In this document: in pieces, positions 10,948 through 21,101 of the stretch | Layout of the letters: every line of letters starts with the position of its first letter | Numbering within the stretch: the first letter of the stretch is position 1 | Assembly: GCA_026770025.1 (NCBI GenBank) | Contig: JAMXDE010000024.1 | Coordinates: 682,001-746,000 of the forward strand | Direction: 5' to 3' | Origin: Craspedostauros australis | Lineage: Eukaryota > Bacillariophyta > Bacillariophyceae > Mastogloiales > Achnanthaceae | Length of the DNA stretch: 64,000 nucleotides | Notes under the pieces: generated by a model | Told to the model about the DNA's origin: nothing | Database searches by the model: none | Seen by the model: the letters and a program-made list of their open reading frames with translations, nothing else | Position numbers and translations under genes: made by a program

Positions 10948-10965
10948 TTGTTGTTCTTGCGGCTG
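10948..10965. repeat. Right copy of the LINE target-site duplication
   Basis: Identical to 7916-7933. It continues into the glutamine-coding 5' end of the interrupted host gene (read on the minus strand). Confidence 0.85.
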
Positions 10966-11028
10966 CTGTTGTTGTTGTTGGTCTTCTTCTTCCTTCTTAG
11001 CGAAGGCTGCCTTCATCTTCGTCGCCAT

Positions 11029-11483
11029 GGTGCGATGGTGCAAGGGTGCAAGGGTGCAAGGGTGGAATGGTATTACTACTATACATACAATCGCCAAGCC
11101 TTGAGTGCTCCTACATCAATGGTGTCAATGTGGAGAGGAACGCAAGAGTCGGCGGAGTAGGTATCAATGGAGCATCTGTGGACTATTGTCATGTGCGCCA
11201 CTGCGACCACCATCATCGCTGTCATCTTCGTTGCTGACAATGGAACTGTTGTGGCTGTTGTCGTTGTTGATGTTCGCGGTTGGGACCGACTGCGGGTCCC
11301 GTCACTCAAGTGGGTCCTAGGTTGTTCACTGGTGTACGACTATATACATAATTTATGTAATTTACATCAGCCCCCACAAATGATGGCGCCAGGCGACCAC
11401 GCATCATTCCACTGCACTCTGCATGAGCGGCGGCACGTCGATACGAGCAGAGTGAGGTAAGCTACTCTGCTCCACTCTACTTG
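11029..11483. other. Intergenic region with a 9-bp tandem repeat
   Basis: This is the promoter side of the interrupted coiled-coil gene. GCAAGGGTG is repeated about three times at 11038-11064, just upstream of its ATG. The rest holds only short frames. Confidence 0.55.
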
Positions 11484-12341
11484 TTACTCCTCGCCGGTCC
11501 TGCCCCAGAACATCTTTCGCACTGCCTTGGAGTTGCGAAATCCCGGCTGAGACGCGAATGTGAGAACCGCCACGAGCCTGGAGCAGCTGCCTTCGATCTT
11601 CGTCACGCGATGCAAGGATCTGGATCCTGCGAACAGGGAGAGTGTGCCGACTCGGAAGTCCAACGTGTCCAGCCTTGGGACTTCCCCGTCCTCGTCGGCG
11701 CCCTCCAGTTCGGCGAATTTGACGCCACGGGCTGTCTCCTCGTACGCTGCGATGGTTCTGGCTGTGGTGGCGTAGGCCATGTCGGTTTTGTCCTTGCGGG
11801 TCGGATTGGTGTATTGGAACAGTCCGGACCCGGGCACTTCTGATTCTCGCAGCATGAGCGTGGTTGAGAATTCGCTTTCGTCGAAATGGAAGGCGAGGCG
11901 CATTGGTGGGCGGAACGCGTTCACGGAGCAGGAACCCACCGGATCTTCGGATGGATACAAGGTGTCCATGCCGATGATCTTTGCCACCAACTTGGCAAGG
12001 GCGGGATGGCGGTAGATCTGCTTCAAGAGGACGCCGTCTGCCGGTAGCTCGTCGGTTGCGACGGTCGCCACGTGCGTTTGCATCTCGAAGTTCTGCACGG
12101 AGTTGGCGGGCAGGTCCTTGTTGACTGGTCGGAGGTAGGGCGTGTGCATATCATCGATCGTGAAAGCATCGGCCTCCACGACTTCAATGTCCCGAACGCA
12201 TTCCTTCACGGCTGCGTCGGTGATGAAGTTGGGGAAGGTTACGGCGCCGTTCTTCACGAACGACTCGCGCGCCTTGCGGATCGCCTCGATGGCCTCGTCG
12301 GATTCGAGGTCGTTGAGCCATGGGTACTTTTCGAAGTTCAT
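11484..12341 (-). CDS. Fe(II)/2-oxoglutarate-dependent dioxygenase, HalD/BesD-like fold
   Basis: This is an intact 285-residue protein with an ATG start. The facial-triad signature is visible as HFDESEF (H152, D154), with the distal His in SRSLHRV (H244) and the 2OG-binding Arg in CSRLVAVLTF (R255). The general layout resembles the HalD/BesD-type 2OG enzymes. In radical halogenases of that group the acidic residue of the triad is replaced by Gly or Ala to make room for chloride. Here Asp is present, so hydroxylation or another oxygenation is expected. No signal peptide or TM segment is seen, so a cytosolic location is likely. The substrate is unknown; free amino acids are only a guess from the family. 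The upstream 110 bp to the copia fossil must contain its promoter. Confidence 0.75.
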   Translation of the reverse strand: MNFEKYPWLNDLESDEAIEAIRKARESFVKNGAVTFPNFITDAAVKECVRDIEVVEADAFTIDDMHTPYLRPVNKDLPANSVQNFEMQTHVATVATDELPADGVLLKQIYRHPALAKLVAKIIGMDTLYPSEDPVGSCSVNAFRPPMRLAFHFDESEFSTTLMLRESEVPGSGLFQYTNPTRKDKTDMAYATTARTIAAYEETARGVKFAELEGADEDGEVPRLDTLDFRVGTLSLFAGSRSLHRVTKIEGSCSRLVAVLTFASQPGFRNSKAVRKMFWGRTGEE

Positions 12342-12452
12342 CGTGACGAGTGTTGTTGTTGTTGCTTGCGTTTTGTGAGGCGTTGAAGTCGAGGAGGGTG
12401 GATCCTATTGATGGTGATGGGTTGTTGTCATTCCTTGCCAACAGAACAGACC

Positions 12453-12810
12453 TGCTATTGAAACGTAGGCGTGTGATGAGGTATGAAGTGGTTCGAATGA
12501 TGGATGATGTATTGGAGCGAAGACACCACCCGAGTCCAAGTAGTCGGGAACACAGCAACAGACTGCGACAGACAGCAGAACGAAAACAAAAAGGAGCAAC
12601 AAAAGCAATCGAATCAACACATCAAGCTCACAATCCCAAATCGATAACTTAGTACACATCACTTCATACCAAAGACATCCACGCTTCAATATGATGACCG
12701 AAGTCTGTGTTTTTGTTTTGGGCGACCACCTCTGTTGTCGTGTGATCTGCTTGTCGGTATCTTGGATACGGTTTCCGACTCGTTCGACCGCACTGGTGCT
12801 GCCTTGGATC
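12453..12810. repeat. LTR-like direct repeat, left copy (contains a small insertion)
   Basis: It matches 14774-14950 in two blocks: 12453-12509 (CTATTGAAACGTAGGCG...) and 12691-12810 (GAAGTCTGTGTTTTTG...). A 181-bp segment absent from the other copy separates the blocks. Confidence 0.65.
12510..12690. mobile_element. Possible small non-autonomous insertion (181 bp) inside the LTR remnant
   Basis: The segment is flanked by ATGATG on both sides (12504-12509 and 12691-12696) and is missing from the homologous repeat at 14774. Its ends, TATTGGAGCG and CGCTTCAAT, are near-inverted over about 9 bases. It has no coding capacity. MITE-like by structure only; the family is unknown. Confidence 0.4.
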
Positions 12811-14773
12811 CAATACGCCCCTTCAGGACATGATGGGACGCATATTCGGAGGCGTCCTGGTCAATGTATACATATACGTATGCAATGCGTAGTTCACTGG
12901 TGCTTGCTTTTGCTTGTGGATCAGCTGGTGGCTTCATCGTGTCTTTGGTCTTTGCTAAGTGTTTCAGGATGTGGAAGAGTGACATGCGCCGGATGGTGTA
13001 GAATCTGTGCTTGGAAACTGGCTTTGTCAAGATATCTGCTTCGTTGTCTGAAGATGGGATGTGAACGAACCGTACTGCCCCTGCAGCGATGGCTTCGCGG
13101 ATTCGGTGATATGCGATACCACAGTGATTCTTTTTGAGGATGCTGGACAGGATGGTAGTGTTCAGAACTACCGATTTGTTGTCACCCAACAGGAGAGCAG
13201 AACCGTCCACAGGCACACCGATCACACAAAGAGATGTGCGTAGTTCCACGGTCATATCAATGGCAATGCGAGCAGCCACGAGTTCTGAGCCATAGGTGGA
13301 TGACTCCACTGTCTTCTGGCGTTTGCTGAGCGACCGCACAACCATTCCAGTGATCTTGGCCATGATGCCGGTGACTGACCGACGGGCTACCAAATTGTGT
13401 GCATGGTCGGCATCAACGAAGACGGTGATCTTGGCAGGCTTTCCTCGTGCTGTTGGCATGTTGTGAGGCATCTCTTCTGTGGCGTAAGGGTAATATTCCA
13501 TCCATTTGTTGCTGTTGTTGCTTGGATAGGCAGAGTGGTCAGGTGGAGTAAGATCACACAAGAGCTGTCCGTTCCGATGTGTCTTGAGGTATCCGAACAC
13601 ATGTAGAATTGCCTCGTAGTGTCCTTTTCTAGGCGCCATTGAGAATCTGGAGAGCGCCATGGTTGCAAACTGAATATCGTATCGTCCCAAGGTGATGATC
13701 CAGTTTGCACTGCCGATGAGTGTGCGAAACTTGCTGGCCTCTGTTCGATCAAGCATGTCTGAGTCATCGGTTTCAGGATGATATGATTCTGCCATGGGAG
13801 TTGGGTAGCTTGGAAGTGATCGTTTGATCGATTCCTTGATCGTCTTGCACGCGCTGCCAATGTAGGTTCTGGCAGACAGTGCGGTTAAAATCCCTTCCTT
13901 TTGCCATGGGTCATCCAGCTGTTCGATGTTGCCACCAAGGTAGTACATGGGTGTACCAACGCCCTTCATCACGTACTTTGCCTTGAGGACATCCATGATC
14001 TTTGTTGGGTCCTTGCTGAACACCAATACGTCATTGACATGGGAAGAAATCATCTCGTAGTGGTCTCCTTGGGGTTGTATCCATAGGTCGGTGTCATGCT
14101 GGGTTGGTTGGAAGCCGAGGTCACAAAAAGTATGAGCGAGATGCTCATGGAACCGAGCACTGGATGTGCGGAGTCTGTACAACCCTTTGTGGATGATCAA
14201 TGGTTGTCCCTCCAGATCGTCAAACTCCAGCCCTGCGATGACATAGCAACGTTCATTGGTTGTGGCATACGGGAATGTATTGCCAACGTCGTCAGCACAC
14301 ACGTGGAGTCCGTTCATCGCTGCGATGACGAATGCAATGCGCATGGTTTTGAACACCACTACTCCGGAATACACATCCTCAATGGATGGGTCGGATTTGT
14401 TCCCGTTTGCTACAAGTCTGGTTTTGTGGCACAGGTTGATGTTGCTCCTTGTATATCAATGATTCCATGGTGTGGCATCGCCCTTGGACTGCAGTCTCTT
14501 TGATTGTCTGATGTGTGGTGTTGTCGGTTGCTCGCTGGATGGTGCAGCAGCTGCCTTCTTTGGTGCAGGACACGCGTCAAGGATTCCCCCCCCCCCGTTC
14601 GCCGAAACCAGACGTCCCTCTGTCCCAATCGTCAAATCTCCAGTGGTCCACTCCACCCTCGCTCCCTCATGCGCTCAACAGCTATACGAGATGCAGCCAT
14701 GACAGGCACAGCTGTCAGAGTGTCAGGCGCTGCAGGGACCAAAGGTCATGATGGAGCAAGCCAAAGGTCAATA

Positions 14774-14923
14774 AACTATTGAAACATAGGCATGTAATGA
14801 GGTATGAAGCGGTTCTAATGATGGATTATGGCCAAAGTCTGTGTGTTTGTCTTGGATGACCTCCTCTTTTGTTGTTTGGTTTCTTTTCCAGTCTTTTTGA
14901 TACAGTTTCCAACTCATTCAACC

Positions 14924-14950
<27 letters not shown>
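14774..14950. repeat. LTR-like direct repeat, right copy, ending in a (TGC)n tract
   Basis: Homologous to the left copy, without the 181-bp insertion. A (TGC)11-type microsatellite occupies 14925-14957. A run of 11 C lies just upstream at 14586-14596. Confidence 0.65.
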
Positions 14951-14958
<8 letters not shown>

Positions 14959-14971
14959 GTAGCTCCAATAA

Positions 14972-15100
14972 CCATCACCAACTTCGCGCCCAAAATTGCA
15001 ACTCCTCCATCACCCCACATCGTCTGTCATGTTCCTTGAAGCTTTGGATCCTCTTCCATGATGGAACACCATGTGGCATCACCATCCTTTTTCCATCAGG
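14972..15100 (+). repeat. Inverted repeat, left arm
   Basis: CCATCACCAACTTCGCGCCC... matches the reverse complement of 19170-19296. Identity is high over about 95 bases, then drops with gaps. The arms lie about 4.2 kb apart around the 16768-17688 gene. Confidence 0.7.
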
Positions 15101-16767
15101 TTGCGTCATGATTACTTTCTGCTGTATCCAAATCAATCCACCATGCACTATTCAAGTTGAATTGGTTCTGCACGAATCACAGCTGTCACTTTCTGGCTTG
15201 ACAATTTTGGCAGAGGCATCAGTACCACGGTTGAAGAGCATCTGCGTCCAATCTCAGCCTTATGTTGCAGCGATATGTGCATCACCTATTTGTTTCAGGG
15301 AATGAGCAGATGCATCACCAGTAAAGTAATGCATTCATGATGCAGCAGCTGTTTGATCATGGCCAATGTGGATGAGGTGTCTCCATCCCTCCATCCGTTC
15401 AGCCATTGCATCCTTCTTCATTTTGGAGGAAGGGAAGGAAAAGTTGGCCTGTGTGTGGGGGTTCATCGTGGATACATGGAGCCAACGTATTTGAAATGGT
15501 GCGATGGTGTCTATACCTTCATCAGCAAAACACGACGATGATCAGGCGTGATCCGAAGCACACATTCGCCTGATGCGGCTTGTGATGAAAGCGCCCGACG
15601 CATCGGAGACGAGGTGGCGAGAGTCTGCAAGATTTGCATTGTTCGTCTCAGCTCTTCGACACACATTGGTGTGCAGAGGCTGACAATGGAGAATCCCCAA
15701 ACTGCAAGGCATCGTGGGAGGCATTCGAAGCATCCTTTTGGATGTGATCGAAAGGTCAAAGCGAGTGGATCATTACATCTGGGATCACCATCTGGCCGAA
15801 GGGCCAGCAATGATTGGCATCGCTAACAGAGCAATCATCATTCCGAATTGCAAAAGGGAATCTCAGATCCTGACGTCGGAACGGCTGTCCGCAGACTCGA
15901 CATGGCGCATCTTGACACGTGCATTCCAACCGTCACCACCCTGAAAGTGAACAGGATGTAGCCTTGGATAAGGGGTCATGTCCGCGAATGAATGATGGAA
16001 GACGGCTGAATAGCGCATACCACACCATACCATATCTTCATTTCTTGCTTCCCTTTCCTACTTTCCTTTCCTGCTTTCGTAACCATCTCATTTCTTTCTC
16101 CATCCGGATATCATTCGTTTCTGTCCTCCGAGTATGGCCCGAACAGTCCAGAAATACAGATGTTGCACTTGAATACCTGATCGCTCACCGTACTTGATAA
16201 CTTGATAACCGGCAAAGATGAGATCGTGTCAAAACTGAGGCAGGTTGTGACTGGCATGTGAGTGAGTGAGTGTGATGCATGTGATATTAGTCTTTGTGGA
16301 TGCATGAATTGGGAGGATCGCGGATGCACCAATCGAAATGCCTGCTCCTGTTCCTGATGACGTTGTTGGTGGTGCTCGTTGGCACTTCCCGCCATGAGGA
16401 TCGGACGGCGCTTCCGTTGACGACAACGGTTGCGGTCTGACGAAGACGGGTACGATCATGATCTGGACTATGGTGATCAGGCATCTACTCTACTCTGTCC
16501 AACTCCAACCAGAAAGAAGTGAGGCACATGTGAAAGTACGTAAATGATAACTGTGTTGCTGTTTAATACGATGTTGAAAATCGACATTGCCGTTGTGCAG
16601 TGCACTGCCATGCATGGCATTGCTGTGTATCTGTATTGCCTCTATCTGTGTCTGTGTGTATCTGTATGGTGTGGCGTGGTATGTATGTGCGATTTAGAAC
16701 GGCACGCACCATGCTATGTGCCATACTAGTATGGAAGGTTGTCTGCTGTTGCTGTTGTTTCAGCATG
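15101..16767. other. Mostly non-coding region with one weak coding remnant
   Basis: There is no convincing complete gene. At 15714-15944 the plus strand reads a protein-like stretch (RSILLDVIERSKRVDHY...GPAMIGIANRAIIIPNC) without a clear start or upstream continuation. It could be a decayed gene fragment, but I could not assign a family. A CTTTCC-rich tract lies near 16040-16080. Confidence 0.4.
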
Positions 16768-17688
16768 TTATTGTTGATAGACGCTGTTGCTGTCCTCTTC
16801 GTCGAAGGAAATGCTGTTGGGGATGAACAGTCCTGTGGACTCGACACCACTGCTCTGCCCGAAACGTGGTCGAAGAGTGGTGAGCATGCAAGAGAATCCG
16901 CTGGTGCTGTCCTCTTCGGCGTCATTGGAGGCGCTGGTGGCATCGAGCTGGTCCAATGATGGAAGAACTGGAAGTGGACCTCTTGTGGACAGAGGTGATG
17001 CCGCTGACTCCTCCATCGAGAGGGATGTCCAACGTTGTGGGCGCAACTGCATGACTGATGTCATCGACGTTGACACGATTGGGGAGTCGTACTTGCATGC
17101 ATTGTATTCGTTGTTGTTCTCAGTACTGTTGACATCGTCGCGCTGCTCTGCCACTCGCTGCAAAGGTGCTGGCGTCATCGGGCCATCGTCCATGCTGGGC
17201 GATGGTGATCGTGGATACTGTTCCTCGGAATCGAAGCTGAGAAGGCGTGATCTCATTCGTGGGAGGAAGTGGAAGGTCTGTGTGTTGAATCTCTGGCTGC
17301 TGGAGGCACAGGCGCTGTCATCCTTGTCAGTGTCGTTGTTGTTGTCATCTTCGTCATCATCATCGATGATTGGCAGTGTGTACGATGATGAGGATGGCAG
17401 CGATGGGATGCTTGCTACCATTGAGGTCATGGCGAGAGGAGACATTGAGTGGAGCGGGATGATGGTGTCATCTTCGCGGCTGTCACCATCGTGATGATGA
17501 TGGTCATGATCATCATGATGAATGCTTTCTGTGCGGCAGCGCTTGGCAAGTCGGAAGATGGATTCTTCACGTCTGCATCGTCGTTCTCTGTCGAGGGTTT
17601 GCACTGATCGCTTTCTGGTTGGTGCGATGGGTGTGGATGGCATGGATGCTGACATGGCTGACGTCATGTTGTTGGTATCGTTGATCAT
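16768..17688 (-). CDS. Low-complexity hypothetical protein
   Basis: This 306-residue frame starts at an ATG. It holds a basic N-terminal patch (PTRKRSVQTLDRERRCRREE), a His/Asp run near residues 58-67, an acidic DDDDEDDNNNDTDKDD tract near 108-125, and repeated Ser-Pro motifs (PRSPSPSMDD, SSLSMEE). No domain was recognised. The Ser-Pro/Arg motifs suggest a phosphorylated regulatory protein, which is inference only. The opposite-strand frame of 235 codons looks like a shadow, because it is built from the complement of the Ser/Asp-rich codons. Confidence 0.55.
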   Translation of the reverse strand: MINDTNNMTSAMSASMPSTPIAPTRKRSVQTLDRERRCRREESIFRLAKRCRTESIHHDDHDHHHHDGDSREDDTIIPLHSMSPLAMTSMVASIPSLPSSSSYTLPIIDDDDEDDNNNDTDKDDSACASSSQRFNTQTFHFLPRMRSRLLSFDSEEQYPRSPSPSMDDGPMTPAPLQRVAEQRDDVNSTENNNEYNACKYDSPIVSTSMTSVMQLRPQRWTSLSMEESAASPLSTRGPLPVLPSLDQLDATSASNDAEEDSTSGFSCMLTTLRPRFGQSSGVESTGLFIPNSISFDEEDSNSVYQQ

Positions 17689-19169
17689 GGTGATGGTTGT
17701 TGCTTGGTTACTCAGTTGGTTGATTGGATGGAGAGTTGGTTGACTGGAAGAGGTGGGATGAGGAGATCAGTTCGTTTTGTGATTTGTGGGAAGGTGGGAT
17801 GTGGAGATTGTGTGCCTGTTGATCTTTGTGGGAGATGGATGCCGATTATGTTTGGCTCTGTTTGGCTCTGTTTGGCTTTTGAATCGTAGATGGGATGTGT
17901 GTTCGGAAGTTGGATTATGAAGGGTTGGTTGGAAGTGAGACGTGAAGTATGAGGTGCCGAGCATACCAGCCAACGTGAATGAATCAATGATTTGCAGGCG
18001 TGTGTTTGTATGTATTTGTGATGCCTGTTTGGTTGTTTGTTTGGATGGATACAGTGATCGATCGAAGTCCAACCAGTGCTCAAGCCAATCTGCGCCCAAC
18101 ACCAACACCACCACCACCAACAACCACGACGCGCAACGACGCACAACCACGAACGAGAACACAGACATCCGTCACAGAGAGAGAGAGAGGAACAAGGAGA
18201 GAAGGAAGGAGGGAAGAAAGCGGAGAGGAGATCGCTTCGTGTCTGGGCTTCCTTTCATTTCCTTGTTTTCTCATACGCTATTTGTGCACGCGTCAGTTCC
18301 GCGTATTTTTTGGCGGTGCTTTTGTGGTTTGCTGGAAATGTGATGGACTTCAAGTTCCCAAAGCCCAAACACAACATGGCGAAGGGAAGAGGGCAAGCAC
18401 ATTTGTCGCTGAGACAAGAAGCACGGACAAGAAGCGGCACGTCCGCGAGCTCGCATTCCCCACGAACCGATGATCAATCCCACGAAATACACAATTGACG
18501 TTTCATTGCGGTTATTTTGGCGGAAGCACGAATGCGCCAAACTTGAATAGACCAATCATATCACGTTGATAAAGTGGGCTGTTGAAGCGGCTTCCGATAT
18601 GACGTGTTGCAACGCCATTCGCTTCTTGATTGAAGTTCCACGATTGCAGGTCGACGTGCGCGTCACGTCGGAAGGCGCAACGCCGGCCGATGGTGGAATG
18701 ACAGGGTGCGCCATGAATCGGGAGTGGAGTTGAATCGGGAATGGACTTGGATGTTGTTGGTTTTGATCATTTTCACGACTGAATCGTGATGTGGTACGAC
18801 TCGTTTGACTAGAAAGTGATTCGTGACAACACGGAATGAAGTTTGGATTTTGGATCGTTGCATCATACTCTACGTGAACTGCATGGATTCAGACGATACA
18901 TCCACAACACATCGACGATACGGCAGGCGCTTTTGATGGCGAAGCTCAACACCCAAGCGAAGTTGGACGAGAAATTGTTCGTGTTTCTTGTAGTAGTGTG
19001 AAAGGCTGATTCATGATTACTTGACTGTCGTCTTCTGATTGCTGTTTGAGAGTGAGCAATGCCCTACATGGATTGTGCGATAGCACGAGATGTCAGCTCT
19101 TGATCTTCGAAGAGCGGTGGGTGGAACAGGATGACCGATGACTCTGACGTTGCTGATCTGCTGATCTGC
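17689..19169. other. Intergenic region with short repeats
   Basis: An 11-bp unit TTTGGCTCTG is repeated at about 17850-17880 and a (GA)n tract lies at 18176-18189. Several overlapping frames of 60-160 codons at 17.7-18.5 kb occupy the same bases and none looks conserved. No gene is called. Confidence 0.45.
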
Positions 19170-19296
19170 TGATCGAAGAAGGATGATGATGCTGAATGAC
19201 GCTGCGTCACGCAAGAGGATCCGAAGCTTCAACGAACATGACAGACGACGCAGGAGGATGGAGGAGTTGCGATTTTGGGCGCGAAGTTGGTGATGG
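19170..19296 (-). repeat. Inverted repeat, right arm
   Basis: Reverse complement of 14972-15100. A TGCTGATC-type tandem (about 19150-19175) sits at the inner edge. It lies about 420 bp upstream of the start of the next gene. Confidence 0.7.
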
Positions 19297-19714
19297 CGCC
19301 ATTTGTTGATTGGTATCTTCCACCGAGTCCTCAGTCACGAATAAAATTGGAAGCAGCGGTTATTAAAGCGACATTCCAACACAGCGAGGCATTGTGTTCG
19401 TTTTGGTTCGTTGATTGTCTTTCAGGACGAATTGTGACCGTTAAAAAACGAACAAAAACGTGCAGAGTACCACAAACGATTTTAACGTACTCTCTGAAAA
19501 GTACTTTCTCACAACAGAACCACAAAATAGAAGCCATCAACCATCACCCATCACCCATCACGAGGATCACTTTCAAACCACAATCCAACTTGCATGTTCG
19601 TCTTCCACTTGCGTTGCACTCTCTCTGGACTTGTGGGAAGTAGCACAGGAACGAGCGTCCCCCCACTTCGTGCTGCGAGTGACCAACCACAACAACAATA
19701 ACTTCGCAAGCGCC

Positions 19715-20932
19715 ATGTTTGGTCGTGGCAAGCTGCCGCAGATGCTCATTGCAACGCAACGCACGCACAGAATCCGACGTGCGTTGCATTGGCATCGGCG
19801 TAGCGATGGATCGCGGAAGCTCGCATCATCGTCTCGTCCCAAGAGAAAGCCCAAATCGAGAAGCAACGGGCTGCCTCTGTCAACGAAACAGCGCATCCGT
19901 CAGAAGCTGCTGATCTACGACGCCCAAGGCAACCGCGTGACACCACGCTTCGAGCTGCTCTTGAACACGGCCACGACGCGCATGCAGTGGCTGCAGGATG
20001 GATTGGCGAGCATCTGGAAATCGTCATCGCCACGGCGGCATCACGTAATCGAATTCAATGCCAACTGGTGGTTTTGGAATGTGTTGCTGGCCTTGTCTCC
20101 GTCCGTGGCCGTGGCTCTGTACTGCGAGCTCATCGCCGAGCCGGCGTTACAAGCGGCGGCGGAGGCCGAGAAAGTGAAGGCCAACGATGGCGACGTGCTG
20201 CAATCGCCCATGGCGAAGCGTCGTCAGCAGAGTGCGGAAGGGGTTGATGCACGCTCCGTGCAACAAGACGAGGCCAAAGAAGTGGATAGTGTGTGGGATC
20301 AGTCCTTGTGGGATGCCGCGGTTCAACTGTATGGATCGTACTTGATGCCATCGCAAGAATCAGACGGTGACAATGCCCCAGCAAAGGACAAAGAAGACGA
20401 AGAAGAAGAAGCGCCACAGCAGCAGCAACAACAACAGAAGAAGCACGATGTTCAGAAGTCACCTGTACAGCAACAATCTGAGAACCAACAATCAACGCTG
20501 GGCAACGAGGAATTGCTGTCGGAGATTCGATCACTGCAGCGGCGCTTGGATACCTTGCAAAGTAAAATCGCCCCGGCGCATGTCGCCGGAAAGCCAGATG
20601 AGGTGTCGACTGCACAGCCCATGCCAAACGAAGCGACAGATGCCGCATCGATATCCCTGCTGGATCGAGTTCCCAACCAACTGAAGCGGTGGATTGGGAT
20701 GGGGTCAACACAGAAGACGGAGGAACCCGAAGCTCAATCAAAGACGGTATCGCAAACCTTGCTGATGAAGGAAATACGAGGGCCAGAGACTATTTCCGAT
20801 GTGAGAGAAATGAAATGTGCGGAAGAAACACTGCGTCACGTTGATTCCGGAGACTCAGAATCGTCGCAACAACAGCCAGAGCAACAGGGAGAGCACGGAC
20901 AACGACAACGGCCGTGGTGGCGCGTTTGGTAG
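19715..20932 (+). CDS. Single-pass membrane protein with Gln-rich and coiled-coil tail (unknown)
   Basis: I start it at the ATG at 19715 (MFGRGKLPQMLI), giving 405 residues. An upstream in-frame ATG at 19460 would add 85 low-complexity residues that look like translated 5' UTR. The N-terminus is Arg/His-rich and almost free of acidic residues (RTHRIRRALHWHRRSDG), like a mitochondrial presequence. One hydrophobic segment, WWFWNVLLALSPSVAVALY, follows near residue 125. The C-terminal half is acidic, then Gln-rich, with a short coiled coil (LLSEIRSLQRRLDTLQSKI). A mitochondrial inner-membrane or envelope protein is possible. No family was recognised. It is convergent with the NAD synthetase gene, 169 bp away. 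Confidence 0.6.
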   Translation: MFGRGKLPQMLIATQRTHRIRRALHWHRRSDGSRKLASSSRPKRKPKSRSNGLPLSTKQRIRQKLLIYDAQGNRVTPRFELLLNTATTRMQWLQDGLASIWKSSSPRRHHVIEFNANWWFWNVLLALSPSVAVALYCELIAEPALQAAAEAEKVKANDGDVLQSPMAKRRQQSAEGVDARSVQQDEAKEVDSVWDQSLWDAAVQLYGSYLMPSQESDGDNAPAKDKEDEEEEAPQQQQQQQKKHDVQKSPVQQQSENQQSTLGNEELLSEIRSLQRRLDTLQSKIAPAHVAGKPDEVSTAQPMPNEATDAASISLLDRVPNQLKRWIGMGSTQKTEEPEAQSKTVSQTLLMKEIRGPETISDVREMKCAEETLRHVDSGDSESSQQQPEQQGEHGQRQRPWWRVW

Positions 20933-21101
20933 AAAAGCTACCGATTCCTTCAAGTAACAAAAGCCTGCCGAGAGTACTCTATCCACCCTATCTTACTCGT
21001 ATCCTGCTTCACTTTGTGTAGAGTAAACTCGACTCGACTATTGTTTTGTTTTGTTTTGTTTACCATCTTCACCATACACAATGTTCGACGCATCCAACAA
21101 A

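Larger units (their letters stand above)
6542..11028 (-). pseudogene. Coiled-coil protein gene split by a LINE insertion
   Basis: The 3' part of the gene runs from 7933 down to the stop at 6542 and encodes a Ser/Ala-rich middle and a long Gln/Lys/Arg/Glu-rich coiled coil (about the last 250 residues). The 5' end lies beyond the LINE: an ATG at 11028 starts MATKMKAAFAKKEEED plus a glutamine run, down to 10966. The 18-bp target-site duplication (QPQEQQ) joins the two parts in one frame, so the empty-site allele would encode about 484 residues with no other break. A longer open frame (to 8302) reads antisense into the LINE and is not the native N-terminus. No known family was recognised. The repeated QQKLTQ and EQQELLHRKAQ stretches suggest a structural or scaffold role. 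As assembled, the gene cannot make the full protein. Confidence 0.75.
12453..14950 (-). mobile_element. Degraded Ty1/copia fossil between direct repeats
   Basis: The interior (12686-14374, minus strand) matches copia reverse transcriptase and RNase H. It is recognisable by sequences such as GLYRLRTSSARFHEHL, YYLGGNIEQL and, near the end, VVLNTTILSSILKKN with HRIREAIAAG. Related direct repeats lie on both sides (about 12453-12810 and 14774-14950) and are read as remnants of its LTRs. Capsid, protease and integrase parts are missing. The element is broken and old, with clearly diverged LTR remnants. Confidence 0.75.

Noticed and set aside
16787-17494. 235-codon plus-strand frame
   Set aside because: Mirror of the Ser/Asp-rich minus-strand gene; poly-Ser/Leu composition without domain features.
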